Of a DNA stretch of 64,000 nt, positions 23,829-32,508 are shown one piece after another. Source of the stretch: Microbacterium sp. LKL04 (GTDB lineage Bacteria; Actinomycetota; Actinomycetes; Actinomycetales; Microbacteriaceae); the NCBI RefSeq assembly GCF_900102005.1, contig NZ_LT627736.1, positions 2,790,001-2,854,000 on the forward strand, written 5' to 3'. Position 1 is the first letter of the stretch; every line of letters begins with the position of its first letter. A program made the position numbers and the translations under genes. The notes beneath the pieces were generated by a model, which made no database searches, was not told the DNA's origin, and worked only from the letters and a program-made list of their open reading frames with translations.

Positions 23829-26291
23829 TCAGCGTCCCGCGCTGCTGTCCGTGCCGCCTTCTTCGCTGCCGACGATCGCCTGGAGTTTGGCGATCAGGTC
23901 CGTGCGGGATGTCGCACCGAGGCGACGGCGGATGCGCGCGATGTGGTGCTCGGCCGTTCGCGGCGACATGAAGATGGCCTCGCCGATCTCGGCATAGGTC
24001 ATGCCGCTGAGGACGAGGGCGGCGACCTCTCGCTCGCGCGCGCTCAGGAGCCCGCTGTCCCCGAGCGCGACATCGTCGCTCGTCGTCCCCGGAGCCGCGT
24101 TCGGGTGCAACGTCCGCGCGAACGCGGCAAGCCGAATACCTGTGCGGCGATCGCGAGAGCGTTCCGACAAAGCGATCGCCAGTCGCGCACCTTCCCACCC
24201 GAGGCCCATCTCGGCCAGGCGAGACGCCACATCTTCGACGCGTTCCGCAGCGCCCTCGTCGACCCGGTTCCGAGACCATTCGGTGGCGGCCGCCGACAGC
24301 GCCCCCGCCAGTCGCGACTCGCGCGCGACGGCGGCGAGGGCCCGCACCGTCTGCGCCTGGCTATGCGAGTCCCGCGCGAACAGTGCGCGCTGGAAGGACG
24401 ACCAGGTCAGCGGGACAGACCACATCAGCGGGTTACCGAGGCCGTGGAGGATGCCGTTCAGGGCGTCGAGCGCGGGCGCGACGCGCTCGGAGTCATCGAA
24501 CACCGGGGCTGTCTCGATGAACTCCCGCAGAGGGTGGAGGAGGAAGAGGTCCGGCTCGACGTGACGGACGTCGTCTCGCACCCGCATCCACAGGGCGCGA
24601 AGCTCGTCGATCGAACCGTAGCGGCGCACATGGGCGAGCATGACGGCATCCCGGATGAGGATCTCGCGGCTGCTGAGCGGCAGGAACGACGCGTCGACGT
24701 CGGCCAGGCGGGCGACCGACTCCTCCGGATGCTGCCGGTGCACCGCGACCCAGGCGGCCCAGAGAAGGAGCCTCGAGCGCGCCCAGGGGCCGCCGTGGTC
24801 GTCCATCAACGCGTCACCCAGGAGGTTCGCGGCGGTCTGCAGCTCCCCGAGGTTGATCGCCCCGATCGCGGCGATCACTGCCGGCAGTTCGGGCACCGGG
24901 CCGTCCTCCGCCGAGTCCCCGTAGGTCTCGCTGGCGCGCACGAGTTCATCGAACGCGCCGCCCGACGGCCAGCTGAGCGACGCCGCCAGACCCCGCATCA
25001 ATTTGGCGTGCGCCACCCTCAGCGTCGTCGGGACGCCTCCGGTTCCGGCGTTCAGGCGTTCGACCGCGGTGAGCAGGGGAGCGGGGTCGCCTGTGCCGAA
25101 CGAGGCCACGGCGCCCTGCGCATGCAGAAGGAAGTCGTCACCGGGCTGTGCTCGGTAGGTCATCGCGCTCGCGCGGAGGAATCCGCGCGCACTCCAGGCG
25201 GAGCCGAGGATGCGCAGCGCTTCGCTGTGATCGTCGCCTGTCGCCGACAGCGCCACCTCGTCGACCAAGGAGGCAGCCTCGTCGATATCGCCCCGCGCCC
25301 ACGCCATGCGCGCCTTCCGGAGCGCGATGCGGTTCGGATCCGCCCCCGCCGCCAGTGCGGCATCGTAGAGTTCCGTGGCCCGAGCCAGGTCGTGGGTGGC
25401 GGCCTGGTCTGCGTGAGCCTGGAGGACCCGAGCGAGGCGGGCGTCGACATGGTGGCCGAGTGATGTTGCCACCTCGGCGTCGAGAGACGGAATCGCCGAC
25501 GTATCCATCGCCTCGATCAGCTGGGCGACGGGTGTCGTCCGGGTGACGGTCGTGCGGACGATCGGCACCGGGCGACCTCCCCGCAGCAGGAGTCCTTCGG
25601 CGTGCCCGATGGCGAGCGCCGTGGCGACGGCCTCGTCGGTCGCAGCCGGCAGGTCTTCGTCACCGCCGAGGCTTGCGCGGCGGACGACGGCGGCGACGGA
25701 TGGTTCGAGTGTGTCGATCCGCAACGCGATCACCTCTCCGACGGCACGGATGATGCGCTCGTGCGAGGGGTCGCTGCAGTATCCGTCACCGTGGGCCGCC
25801 AGTGCTTGCTGCACGAGCCAGGTGACGGATGCCGCCATTCGGACGATCGCTCCGATGCACCCCGTGTCGATCGACCGGCCGGCACGCTCGACGGCGCGGA
25901 CGACGTCCTCGGTGTCGACCTGTCCCACCGCCAAGGCCGGTCGGGACTGCTCGATGCGGCGGATGAGGGCCGTCAGCGCCGGAGTCCACGGCCACGGTCG
26001 GCAGCCGATGATGAGTCCTGCGCCGGGGTCGTCGAGATGCCGGTCGAGGACGCGGATCTGGTCATCGGTCAGAAGGTGCGCATCGTCCACGAAGAGGGTG
26101 TCCTCGACGTGGGAGACCCGTAGGGCGATCTCGTCGAGGAGGGGGCTCTTACCGGAGCCCGCGGCGCCGACCACCACCAACCGGGCAGGACGTGTTCCGG
26201 CGCTCAGCTCTTCTTCGACGTGGGTCAACGCGAGTTGAGGCCACAGGAGAAGCGAAGGGGGGAGGTCGGCGGACATCGCGGCGAGTGCCAT
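23829..26291 (-). CDS. Large ATP-binding LuxR-family transcriptional regulator
   Basis: 820 residues from ATG 26291, chosen for GAGGAGGGGG about 7 nt upstream. N-terminal P-loop GAAGSGKS (residues 42-49) and Walker B-like LFVDDAH; a long helical-repeat middle; and a C-terminal LuxR helix-turn-helix (LLSAREREVAALVLSGMTYAEIG, then SPRTAEHHIARIRRRLG). This is the LAL/MalT-like architecture: an ATP-dependent switch with DNA binding at the end. It converges on the LPXTG-DUF4012 pair and is the only regulator in the surface-glycan block, so it may control it. Inducer unknown. Confidence 0.85.
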   Translation of the reverse strand: MALAAMSADLPPSLLLWPQLALTHVEEELSAGTRPARLVVVGAAGSGKSPLLDEIALRVSHVEDTLFVDDAHLLTDDQIRVLDRHLDDPGAGLIIGCRPWPWTPALTALIRRIEQSRPALAVGQVDTEDVVRAVERAGRSIDTGCIGAIVRMAASVTWLVQQALAAHGDGYCSDPSHERIIRAVGEVIALRIDTLEPSVAAVVRRASLGGDEDLPAATDEAVATALAIGHAEGLLLRGGRPVPIVRTTVTRTTPVAQLIEAMDTSAIPSLDAEVATSLGHHVDARLARVLQAHADQAATHDLARATELYDAALAAGADPNRIALRKARMAWARGDIDEAASLVDEVALSATGDDHSEALRILGSAWSARGFLRASAMTYRAQPGDDFLLHAQGAVASFGTGDPAPLLTAVERLNAGTGGVPTTLRVAHAKLMRGLAASLSWPSGGAFDELVRASETYGDSAEDGPVPELPAVIAAIGAINLGELQTAANLLGDALMDDHGGPWARSRLLLWAAWVAVHRQHPEESVARLADVDASFLPLSSREILIRDAVMLAHVRRYGSIDELRALWMRVRDDVRHVEPDLFLLHPLREFIETAPVFDDSERVAPALDALNGILHGLGNPLMWSVPLTWSSFQRALFARDSHSQAQTVRALAAVARESRLAGALSAAATEWSRNRVDEGAAERVEDVASRLAEMGLGWEGARLAIALSERSRDRRTGIRLAAFARTLHPNAAPGTTSDDVALGDSGLLSAREREVAALVLSGMTYAEIGEAIFMSPRTAEHHIARIRRRLGATSRTDLIAKLQAIVGSEEGGTDSSAGR

Positions 26292-26676
26292 CGCGTTCCC
26301 CCTCCTCTGAACGGGACGAGCGGACATCCGGCGCGACGTTTCGGCGCCCAGCCGGCTGACCCCTCCGATCCGACGCGCCTGCGTCGAACCGTACCCTCGA
26401 CGCCCGTGTCGAGATTCGGGTCCGACCCGGGGTTTCCCGCCCACGGCGAGATTCCCGGAAATCTACCACCGCCCGGGCTCTGCACGGGACCAGATGTAAA
26501 ACCGGTGGATTGTGTGGTAGCAGAGGTCTTCCGCGGGGCGCTGCGGCGCCGTGCGAAGGTCAGGCTCACCTAACAGAACTTTCCCGATCTGACCGGGGAG
26601 AAAGGTGGAACTTAGGCTGTCCGAACCGCGGGGGTCGGCGCGTACTCTCGAGGCACGACCCCTGAAGGAGGCTCCC
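26292..26676. other. 385-nt divergent intergenic region
   Basis: Lies between the LuxR-type gene (leftward) and the DUF1540 gene (rightward). It contains an IdeR/DtxR-like box (26555-26573) and the separated complementary words CTACCAC (26464-26470) and GTGGTAG (26514-26520). TTAGGCT near 26614 or TACTCT near 26643 are possible -10 elements for the rightward gene. No credible reading frame seen. Confidence 0.5.
26555..26573. promoter_or_regulatory. Candidate IdeR/DtxR iron box
   Basis: GAAGGTCAGGCTCACCTAA matches the 19-bp DtxR/IdeR consensus (TTAGGTTAGSCTAACCTAA) at 15 of 19 positions by my alignment. It lies about 100 nt before the DUF1540 start. Single site, so chance remains possible. 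Confidence 0.4.
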
Positions 26677-26979
26677 ATGAGCATGACTCTCGACGACCTG
26701 CCCCGCGTGTCCGAGTGCAACGCCCTCGGCTGTTCGTACAACGACCACTCGCACTGTCACGCCGCCGCCGTCACCATCGGTGGTGCTCCCGGCGACGCCG
26801 AGTGCGCGACCTTCATCCCGCTCGGCACGAAGGGCGGCCTCGACAAGGTCGTCAGCCACGTCGGCGCGTGCCAGCGGTCGGAGTGCGTCTTCAACTCGTC
26901 GCTCGAGTGCACCGCGACCGCGGTGCGCGTCGGACCAGGAGCGGAGTCGGCGGACTGCCTCACCTACCAGGCCGCCTGA
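26677..26979 (+). CDS. DUF1540 cysteine-rich protein
   Basis: 100 residues from ATG 26677 with GAAGGAG upstream. Two copies of the DUF1540 pattern, each with three clustered cysteines and one more: ECNALGCSYNDHSHC...ECATF and ACQRSECVFNSSLEC...DCLTY. These small domains probably bind metal; the function is unknown. An iron-box-like site upstream is notable. Its stop overlaps the apparent start of the methyltransferase-like gene. Confidence 0.85.
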   Translation: MSMTLDDLPRVSECNALGCSYNDHSHCHAAAVTIGGAPGDAECATFIPLGTKGGLDKVVSHVGACQRSECVFNSSLECTATAVRVGPGAESADCLTYQAA

Positions 26980-27923
26980 CCCCCGCCGTCGCGCGCACCT
27001 ACTTCGCACTCCAGGCGGCAGCAGGAGCGCTCTGGTGGGTCGCCGTCTTCACGGTGCCCGTCGTCCGCGAGGCGACGCTTGCGACGATCGACCCCGTCGC
27101 GATGGCCCTGTGGGACGTGCCGCTGTTCGTCGTCGCATCGGCGATCGCAGCGACCGGACAGCGGATCGCCGTGATCGTCGCGACGGCGTGGACCATCGGC
27201 GTCACGACATTCCTCGGTGTCTTCGCGCTCGTGACCATGACGGCGGGGTGGGGAGCCGTTCTCATGACGGCGGCATCGGCGGCATCCGTCCTCGCCTGCG
27301 TCGTGATCCTGCACGGTTCCGCGCCCACGCACTGGCTCATGGTCGGACCCTTCCGCATCCGTCCCGCGAAGGCCGGTCTGCCGACGAGGCGCCATGTCGG
27401 CGCGACGGCAGGGCAGATCGTCGTCTTCTGGGGCCTCGCGCTCGGGGCCGTTCCGGCGTTGCTGGTCTGGGTCGAGACGCGGTGGATGCTGCACGTCCCG
27501 GTTCCCGCCGGGGTGCGCATCGGCGGGGCCGTCCTGTTCGTCGCCGCCAGCGCTGTGGGGCTGTGGTCCGGTGCCGTCATGTCCGCGCACGGGGACGGCA
27601 CTCCGCTTCCGATCGCGACGGCGCGACGACTGGTGATCCGTGGCCCCTACCGGTTCGTCCGGAATCCGATGGCGGTCGCGGGGATCACGCAGGGCATCGC
27701 CGTCGGGGTGATGCTCTCGTCGTGGATCGTCGTGATCTATGCGGTGTGCGGATCAGTGGTGTGGAACGGCGCGATCCGCCCGCTCGAGGAGCGCGACCTC
27801 GAGGCGCGATTCGGCGAAGAGTTCCGCCGCTACCGGGATCGGGTGCGGTGCTGGATGCCGCGCCTGACGCCTGTCCCTCTCGATCAACCCGTCGCTTCGC
27901 CGGTGGGAGCGTCGGCCGAGTAG
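26976..27923 (+). CDS. Isoprenylcysteine/phospholipid methyltransferase-like membrane protein
   Basis: About 315 residues. Several hydrophobic helices, then the C-terminal ICMT/PEMT signature RGPYRFVRNPMAVAGITQG and an EERDLEARFGEEFRRYRDRV tail, which in the family bind S-adenosylmethionine at the membrane. The substrate is unknown. No ATG, GTG or TTG lies at a sensible position: the conserved part begins directly after the DUF1540 stop, and the only candidate is CTG 26976, overlapping it as CTGA. The start is therefore uncertain. The 3' end overlaps the next, minus-strand gene by 40 nt. Confidence 0.75.
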   Translation: MTPAVARTYFALQAAAGALWWVAVFTVPVVREATLATIDPVAMALWDVPLFVVASAIAATGQRIAVIVATAWTIGVTTFLGVFALVTMTAGWGAVLMTAASAASVLACVVILHGSAPTHWLMVGPFRIRPAKAGLPTRRHVGATAGQIVVFWGLALGAVPALLVWVETRWMLHVPVPAGVRIGGAVLFVAASAVGLWSGAVMSAHGDGTPLPIATARRLVIRGPYRFVRNPMAVAGITQGIAVGVMLSSWIVVIYAVCGSVVWNGAIRPLEERDLEARFGEEFRRYRDRVRCWMPRLTPVPLDQPVASPVGASAE

Positions 27924-28711
27924 ACCTCGACGACGCCGTCGCCGAGCACGAACTGCAGGCGGGTGCCCTCCCGGAACCGCTCGCGGAGCTCGGCCGGCGT
28001 CTCGTCCGACACGATGACGCTCGCCGCCGGAGCGAACGGCTCTGCAGCGCAACTGGTGTACCAGGCACCCGACCAGCCGTCCTCGGGGGATGCGCTCCAG
28101 GCCTCGTCCGGCAGGACCTGGATGCACTGTGCCTTGTCCCCGAACCCGGTGTCGTACTGAGCCACGATGGGGGTCATTCCGGCGAGGGCCGCGTAGATGC
28201 GCCCGTCCGAGGGTGGAGCGCTGAGCGCTTCCGGCCAGCTGCGCTCGGGGTCGAGCGCGAGTGTCGTCACGTGGGTGATGGCGGCGCCGGACGTGGTCGG
28301 CGCGCCCGCACCGCTCACCCGTGCACTGGCGGCTGCGGTGATGCCCACCGCGACGGTCGCGACCATCGCGAGCGATCCGGCCCACGCGATGCCCGTCAGG
28401 AGCCGACGTTTCCGTGAACCCCCGGACGGGGGCGCGGCACGGCGCTGCGCGGCTCGTGCGGTGGCGGCGACCGCGGCGGGTACCGTCGGGGCCGGCGGGA
28501 GCTGAATGGGCGCCGCCGGACTCACCGCCGCAGTGCGCGTCGGCGCAGGAACCTGGTCGACGATCCGAGGGTGGCGCTGCTCGGCACGGGCCCGAGATTC
28601 CAGCTCGTTCAGACGCCGTCGCGCAACGGGGTCGTCGCCGAGGCCACCACCGGGTCCGTATGCCCTCGCCTGCAGTTCGCGCAGTTCGGCCTGCAGGTCG
28701 CCGTCCATCAC
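27884..28711 (-). CDS. Single-pass membrane protein, function unknown
   Basis: 275 residues from GTG 28711 (ATG 28708 is equally possible; both overlap the upstream stop). Residues 1-50 are charged and helical, 50-100 Ala/Pro-rich, a basic patch RKRR precedes one membrane helix (about 104-126), and the rest is outside the cell with three cysteines. The layout recalls anti-sigma or sensor proteins, but no zinc or sigma-binding motif is seen. Cotranscribed with the gene at 28708-29079. Confidence 0.65.
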   Translation of the reverse strand: MMDGDLQAELRELQARAYGPGGGLGDDPVARRRLNELESRARAEQRHPRIVDQVPAPTRTAAVSPAAPIQLPPAPTVPAAVAATARAAQRRAAPPSGGSRKRRLLTGIAWAGSLAMVATVAVGITAAASARVSGAGAPTTSGAAITHVTTLALDPERSWPEALSAPPSDGRIYAALAGMTPIVAQYDTGFGDKAQCIQVLPDEAWSASPEDGWSGAWYTSCAAEPFAPAASVIVSDETPAELRERFREGTRLQFVLGDGVVEVYSADAPTGEATG

Positions 28712-29079
28712 AGACCGAGCGATCCGGATTCGACGGTGCCGGCCACCGCTTCGACTTCGGCGAGGGACTTGGTCTGCAAGAACGTGCAGAGGATCGACAC
28801 CATCGCGAGTTCGCTCGAGAGCTCGAGTGTGCGCCCGGGGTTCAGCTTGAGGTCGACGTCGCGCGCTTCGAACGTGATGCCCCAGTGGATGGAGCCCAGC
28901 GGCTCGGGCTGGATGTAGGTGAGGGTCATCGAGTCCAGCAGGTTCAGCGAGATGAGCCCGGTGTCGAGGCCATCGGCACCGTCCTGCGGGATGACCTTCA
29001 CGCGATCACTGATCGAGTAGCCCAGCGCGGCGAACTCCTCGAGCCACTGCTCGAGCATCTCCTTGCTGTGGAAGGGCAT
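28708..29079 (-). CDS. Hypothetical soluble protein, 123 residues
   Basis: ATG 29079 with GGGAG upstream. Begins MPFHSKEMLEQWLEEFAALG, then mixed alpha/beta with no cysteines in motifs and no membrane segment. Good codon composition and tight coupling (GTGA/TGATG) to the following membrane protein support a real gene pair. Family not recognised. Confidence 0.65.
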   Translation of the reverse strand: MPFHSKEMLEQWLEEFAALGYSISDRVKVIPQDGADGLDTGLISLNLLDSMTLTYIQPEPLGSIHWGITFEARDVDLKLNPGRTLELSSELAMVSILCTFLQTKSLAEVEAVAGTVESGSLGL

Positions 29080-29157
29080 GACACGACTCCCTGACTGAGT
29101 GCATCGGATGGGGTGCGACCATTATGACCCGTGCGTCTGGGTGCGGCATCCCCCGCC

Positions 29158-29163
29158 TAGGCT
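29158..29163 (+). promoter_or_regulatory. Putative -10 box (yaeQ)
   Basis: TAGGCT with 6 nt to ATG 29170; the intervening CGGAGG could also act as a ribosome site. Confidence 0.45.
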
Positions 29164-29169
29164 CGGAGG

Positions 29170-29709
29170 ATGGCCATCGGATCCACGATGCACACATTCA
29201 CCGTGCAGCTCGCCGACGTCGATCGCGGCGTGTACGAGGAGCTTTCCCTGCGTATCGCGCGACACGCATCCGAGACGGCCGCGAACGTCCTCCTGCGGGT
29301 GCTCGCGTACGCCCTGGAGTACGAGGAGGGGATCGCCTTCAGCGAGGGGATCTCGGCGACGGACGAGCCCGCCGTCCTCGTGCGCGATGCGACGGGTCGG
29401 CTCACCGCGTGGATCGAGGTGGGTGCACCGGATGCCGCGCGCCTCCACGCCGGCAGCAAGGCGGCCGATCGGGTGGCCGTGTACACACAGCGGGAGCCGA
29501 ACCGGCTCGCACAGGCGTGGGCGGGCAAGATCATCCATCGCGCGGCTGACATCCCGCTGTTCAGCTTCGACCGCGACTTCGTCGAGGATGCGGCATCCGC
29601 TCTCGAACGACGCAACGTGATCACGGTGTCCGTCACCGAGCGGCAGCTGTACCTCGACGTCAACGGGCGCTCGTCGTCCTCGCCGATCGAGGAGCAGCGG
29701 GTCGGCTGA
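29170..29709 (+). CDS. yaeQ: YaeQ family protein
   Basis: 179 residues. YaeQ hallmarks: FTVQLADVDRGVYEELSL, ARHASET, RVLAYALEYEEGIAFSEG, DEPAVLVRD and AWIEVGAPD, the last being the modified PD-(D/E)XK nuclease-like core. The family is widespread; its biochemical role is not settled. Normal length. Monocistronic. Confidence 0.9.
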   Translation: MAIGSTMHTFTVQLADVDRGVYEELSLRIARHASETAANVLLRVLAYALEYEEGIAFSEGISATDEPAVLVRDATGRLTAWIEVGAPDAARLHAGSKAADRVAVYTQREPNRLAQAWAGKIIHRAADIPLFSFDRDFVEDAASALERRNVITVSVTERQLYLDVNGRSSSSPIEEQRVG

Positions 29710-29760
29710 CGCGACCCGAGGGAGCTGTCAACCCCGGCGGGGGAGGATCCGTCCCGTTCG

Positions 29761-29766
29761 TAGGGT
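29761..29766 (+). promoter_or_regulatory. Putative -10 box (lipoprotein/CDF operon)
   Basis: TAGGGT, followed by GGAGG at 29773-29777 and ATG 29783, giving a very short leader. Confidence 0.45.
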
Positions 29767-29782
29767 GCCTATGGAGGTTCCC

Positions 29783-30259
29783 ATGTCACGTCGCGCGCGT
29801 GCGGCTGCAGCCGCATCCCTCATCGTCGGACTCGGTCTGTCCGGCTGCGGGGTCCGTCCCGCCGACGCCGACAGCACCCTCGAGCGCATCGCGGAGGGCG
29901 GTGTCCTGCGAGTGGGCGTGACCGAGAATCCACCCTGGACCGAGCTCGGTGATAAGCCGTCGGGGACGGAGGTCGCCCTGGTCGAGGAGTACGCGGCCGG
30001 GCACGGTGCGGATGTCCGCTGGCGGGAGGGGACCGAGGAGGTCCTTGTCGACGCCCTCCACGCGGGCGAGCTGGACATCGTCGTGGGCGGACTCACCGAC
30101 ACGACGCCGTGGGTCGACAAGGCCGCCGTCAGCGACGTGTACCGCGAGGTGACGCGTGCGTCGGGCGAGACCGAGAAGCACGTCATGCTCACCCGCGCCG
30201 GGGAGAACGGCTTCCTCATGGACCTCGAGGTCTTCCTGCGTGAGGAGGGTCGGCGATGA
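29783..30259 (+). CDS. Short solute-binding-protein-like lipoprotein
   Basis: 158 residues. Lipoprotein signal with lipobox LSGC (Cys22). The mature part begins like family 3 binding proteins (GVLRVGVTENPPWTE, EVALVEEYAAG, ELDIVVGGLTDT) but ends after about 135 residues, so only the first lobe and part of the second are present; family members usually have about 230. Overlaps the following CDF transporter as ATGA. The pairing suggests a sensor or ligand-capture subunit for the transporter rather than an ABC component. No ABC permease is adjacent. Confidence 0.75.
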   Translation: MSRRARAAAAASLIVGLGLSGCGVRPADADSTLERIAEGGVLRVGVTENPPWTELGDKPSGTEVALVEEYAAGHGADVRWREGTEEVLVDALHAGELDIVVGGLTDTTPWVDKAAVSDVYREVTRASGETEKHVMLTRAGENGFLMDLEVFLREEGRR

Positions 30260-31236
30260 CGCGGACCGCCTTGCAGCAGGGACTCGACGACGCCGGTCGG
30301 AAGGCGCTTCGCCGAGCCGTGCGGATGGAGTGGGCGACGATCGCCTTCCTCGCCGTCACCATCCCGGTCGTCGGCATCGTCACCGGCAGCTCGCAGGCGA
30401 TGCGCGCCGCGTGGATCGAGGACATGCTCTCGCTCGCCCCGCCGATCGCGTTCCTGGTCGCCGTGAGGGTGATGTCGCGAGCGGCGACCCCGCGCTACCC
30501 CTACGGATACTTCCGTTCGGTCGGCGTCGCGCACCTGGTGGCGGGGGTCGCGCTGCTCACCATGGGCGCGTTCCTGCTGATCGAGTCCGCGTCGACCCTC
30601 GTCCGCGGCGAGCGTCCGCCGATCGGCTCGGTCGAGATCTTCGGACAGTCGGTGTGGCTCGGCTGGTTCATGATGGCCGTCATGGCGGCGACGATCCCGC
30701 TCCCCATCTGGTTCGGCCGCGTGAAGATGCGGCTGGCGCGCCAGCTGCACAACAAGGTCCTCTACGCCGATGCCGACATGAACAAGGCCGACTGGATGAC
30801 GGCGGTCGGCTCGATCGTCGGTGTCGGCGGCATCGGGCTGGGACTCTGGTGGGCGGATGCCGCGGCTGCGATCTTCATCTCGGGCAGCATCCTGTGGGAC
30901 GGGGTGAAGAACACGAAGGGCTCGATCACCGACCTGATGGACACCCGTGCCACGACCTTCGACGACGTGGAGCCGCATCCCGACATCGACCGGATCCACG
31001 ATCACCTGTCGTCGCTCGGATGGGTGGACGAGGTGCGCACCCGTACCCGCGACCAGGGCCAGTTCTTCCACGTCGAGGCTTTCGTCAGGCCGCGCAAGGG
31101 GCGGATGCCGCGCCTCTCCCAGCTCGAGCGGGCGAGCGCCGAGTGCCGTGAGCTGGACTGGAAGATGCACGACGTCGTCATCGTCCCGGTGCAGAAGTTC
31201 CCCGAAACGGCGTCCGCGCGATCGGGCGAGAGCTAG
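30256..31236 (+). CDS. Cation diffusion facilitator (CDF) family transporter
   Basis: 326 residues from ATG 30256. About six hydrophobic helices, with the metal-site helix containing YADADMNKADWM, and a C-terminal cytoplasmic domain (HPDIDRIHDHL onward). CDF proteins exchange zinc, iron or manganese for protons. The usual HxxxD of helix V reads DADMNKAD, so metal choice is uncertain. Translationally coupled to the short lipoprotein. Confidence 0.8.
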   Translation: MTRTALQQGLDDAGRKALRRAVRMEWATIAFLAVTIPVVGIVTGSSQAMRAAWIEDMLSLAPPIAFLVAVRVMSRAATPRYPYGYFRSVGVAHLVAGVALLTMGAFLLIESASTLVRGERPPIGSVEIFGQSVWLGWFMMAVMAATIPLPIWFGRVKMRLARQLHNKVLYADADMNKADWMTAVGSIVGVGGIGLGLWWADAAAAIFISGSILWDGVKNTKGSITDLMDTRATTFDDVEPHPDIDRIHDHLSSLGWVDEVRTRTRDQGQFFHVEAFVRPRKGRMPRLSQLERASAECRELDWKMHDVVIVPVQKFPETASARSGES

Positions 31237-31310
31237 CCCCGAGCCTGGGCAGGCCCTGGCAGTCGCGTGGGCATCGCCGATGCATGCCGCCACAGCGATG
31301 CACCTCCCCG

Positions 31311-31316
31311 TAGCGT
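31311..31316 (+). promoter_or_regulatory. Putative leaderless -10 box (desaturase)
   Basis: TAGCGT with 9 nt to GTG 31326. Confidence 0.45.
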
Positions 31317-31325
31317 GGCCCTCAC

Positions 31326-32498
31326 GTGATCGGCATACGCTGCTCGCTCCTCTCCGCCGCGGCGGACACCCGATCTCGAGCAGGTGCTTCTATCGCTTCC
31401 ACCATCACCGAGTCGCGTCTCGGTCCCGTCCGTCAGACGTACTCCGGAACAACGCAGTTCCCCCCGATGACGAAGGCGTTCACCGACGTCTCGCGCATCG
31501 TCCGCGAGACGGGACTGCTGCAGCGCACGTCCGTCTTCTACCTCATGGTCGGCATCGCTCTGGCCCTGGCCTTCGGCGGTGCGGTCACCGGCTTCATCCT
31601 CCTCGGCGACAGCTGGTTCCAGCTGCTCATGGCGGGCGCCCTCGGCATCATCTTCACGCAGGCCGCCTTCCTCGCCCACGAGGCGGCGCACCGTCAGATC
31701 CTGAGCTCCGGTCCTGCCAACGACCGCCTGGCACGCATCCTCGCGGCCGGCGTCGTCGGCATCAGCTACGCCTGGTGGACCGGTAAGCACACGCGCCACC
31801 ACGCGAATCCCAACCGCGTCGGCAAGGATCCCGACATCGAGATCGACACGATCTCGTTCCTCGAGACGGATGCCGCATCGGCTCGCGGCCTGCGACGCGA
31901 GATCACGAAGCGCCAGGGCTGGTTGTTCTTCCCCCTCCTGACCCTCGAGGGTCTCAATCTGCATTACCTCGGCCTGAAGTACCTCTTCACCGAGAAGGAC
32001 GTGAAGGCGCGCTGGCTCGAGATCGGCATGATCGTCGTCCGCCTCGCCGTGGTCCTCGTCCCGGTCTTCCTGCTCCTGCCTCTCGGCATGGCGTTCGCCT
32101 TCGTCGGTGTGCAGCTCGCCGTCTTCGGTGTGTACATGGGTGCGTCTTTCGCCCCGAACCACAAGGGGATGCCGGTCATCGCCCCCGACGCGAAGCTCGA
32201 CTTCTTCAGCAAGCAGGTGCGCACCTCCCGCAACATCCGCGGCGGCTGGTGGGCGACCTGGCTCATGGGCGGTCTGAACTACCAGGTGGAGCACCACCTG
32301 TTCCCGAACATGCCCCGTCCGCACCTGTCGAAGGCGCGCGCGATCGTGCGCGAGCATTGCGCGACGCTCGGCGTTCCGTACACCGAGACGAGCCTCGGGC
32401 GGTCGTACGCCATCGTCATCGAGTACCTGAACCGCGTGGGCCTCGCCGCGCGCGATCCGTTCGACTGCCCGATGACCGCGACGATGCGCCGCGGCTGA
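31326..32498 (+). CDS. Membrane fatty acid desaturase
   Basis: 390 residues from GTG 31326, favoured by the -10-like box; the conserved part starts around residue 30. Three histidine boxes of acyl-lipid/acyl-CoA desaturases are present: HEAAH, HTRHH and QVEHH, coordinating the di-iron centre, with the Gln variant typical of front-end type enzymes. Four membrane helices are visible. It introduces a cis double bond, probably adjusting membrane fluidity. No cytochrome b5 domain is fused. Convergent with the nitroreductase, 10 nt away. Confidence 0.88.
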   Translation: MIGIRCSLLSAAADTRSRAGASIASTITESRLGPVRQTYSGTTQFPPMTKAFTDVSRIVRETGLLQRTSVFYLMVGIALALAFGGAVTGFILLGDSWFQLLMAGALGIIFTQAAFLAHEAAHRQILSSGPANDRLARILAAGVVGISYAWWTGKHTRHHANPNRVGKDPDIEIDTISFLETDAASARGLRREITKRQGWLFFPLLTLEGLNLHYLGLKYLFTEKDVKARWLEIGMIVVRLAVVLVPVFLLLPLGMAFAFVGVQLAVFGVYMGASFAPNHKGMPVIAPDAKLDFFSKQVRTSRNIRGGWWATWLMGGLNYQVEHHLFPNMPRPHLSKARAIVREHCATLGVPYTETSLGRSYAIVIEYLNRVGLAARDPFDCPMTATMRRG

Positions 32499-32508
32499 CC
32501 GACCGGGA

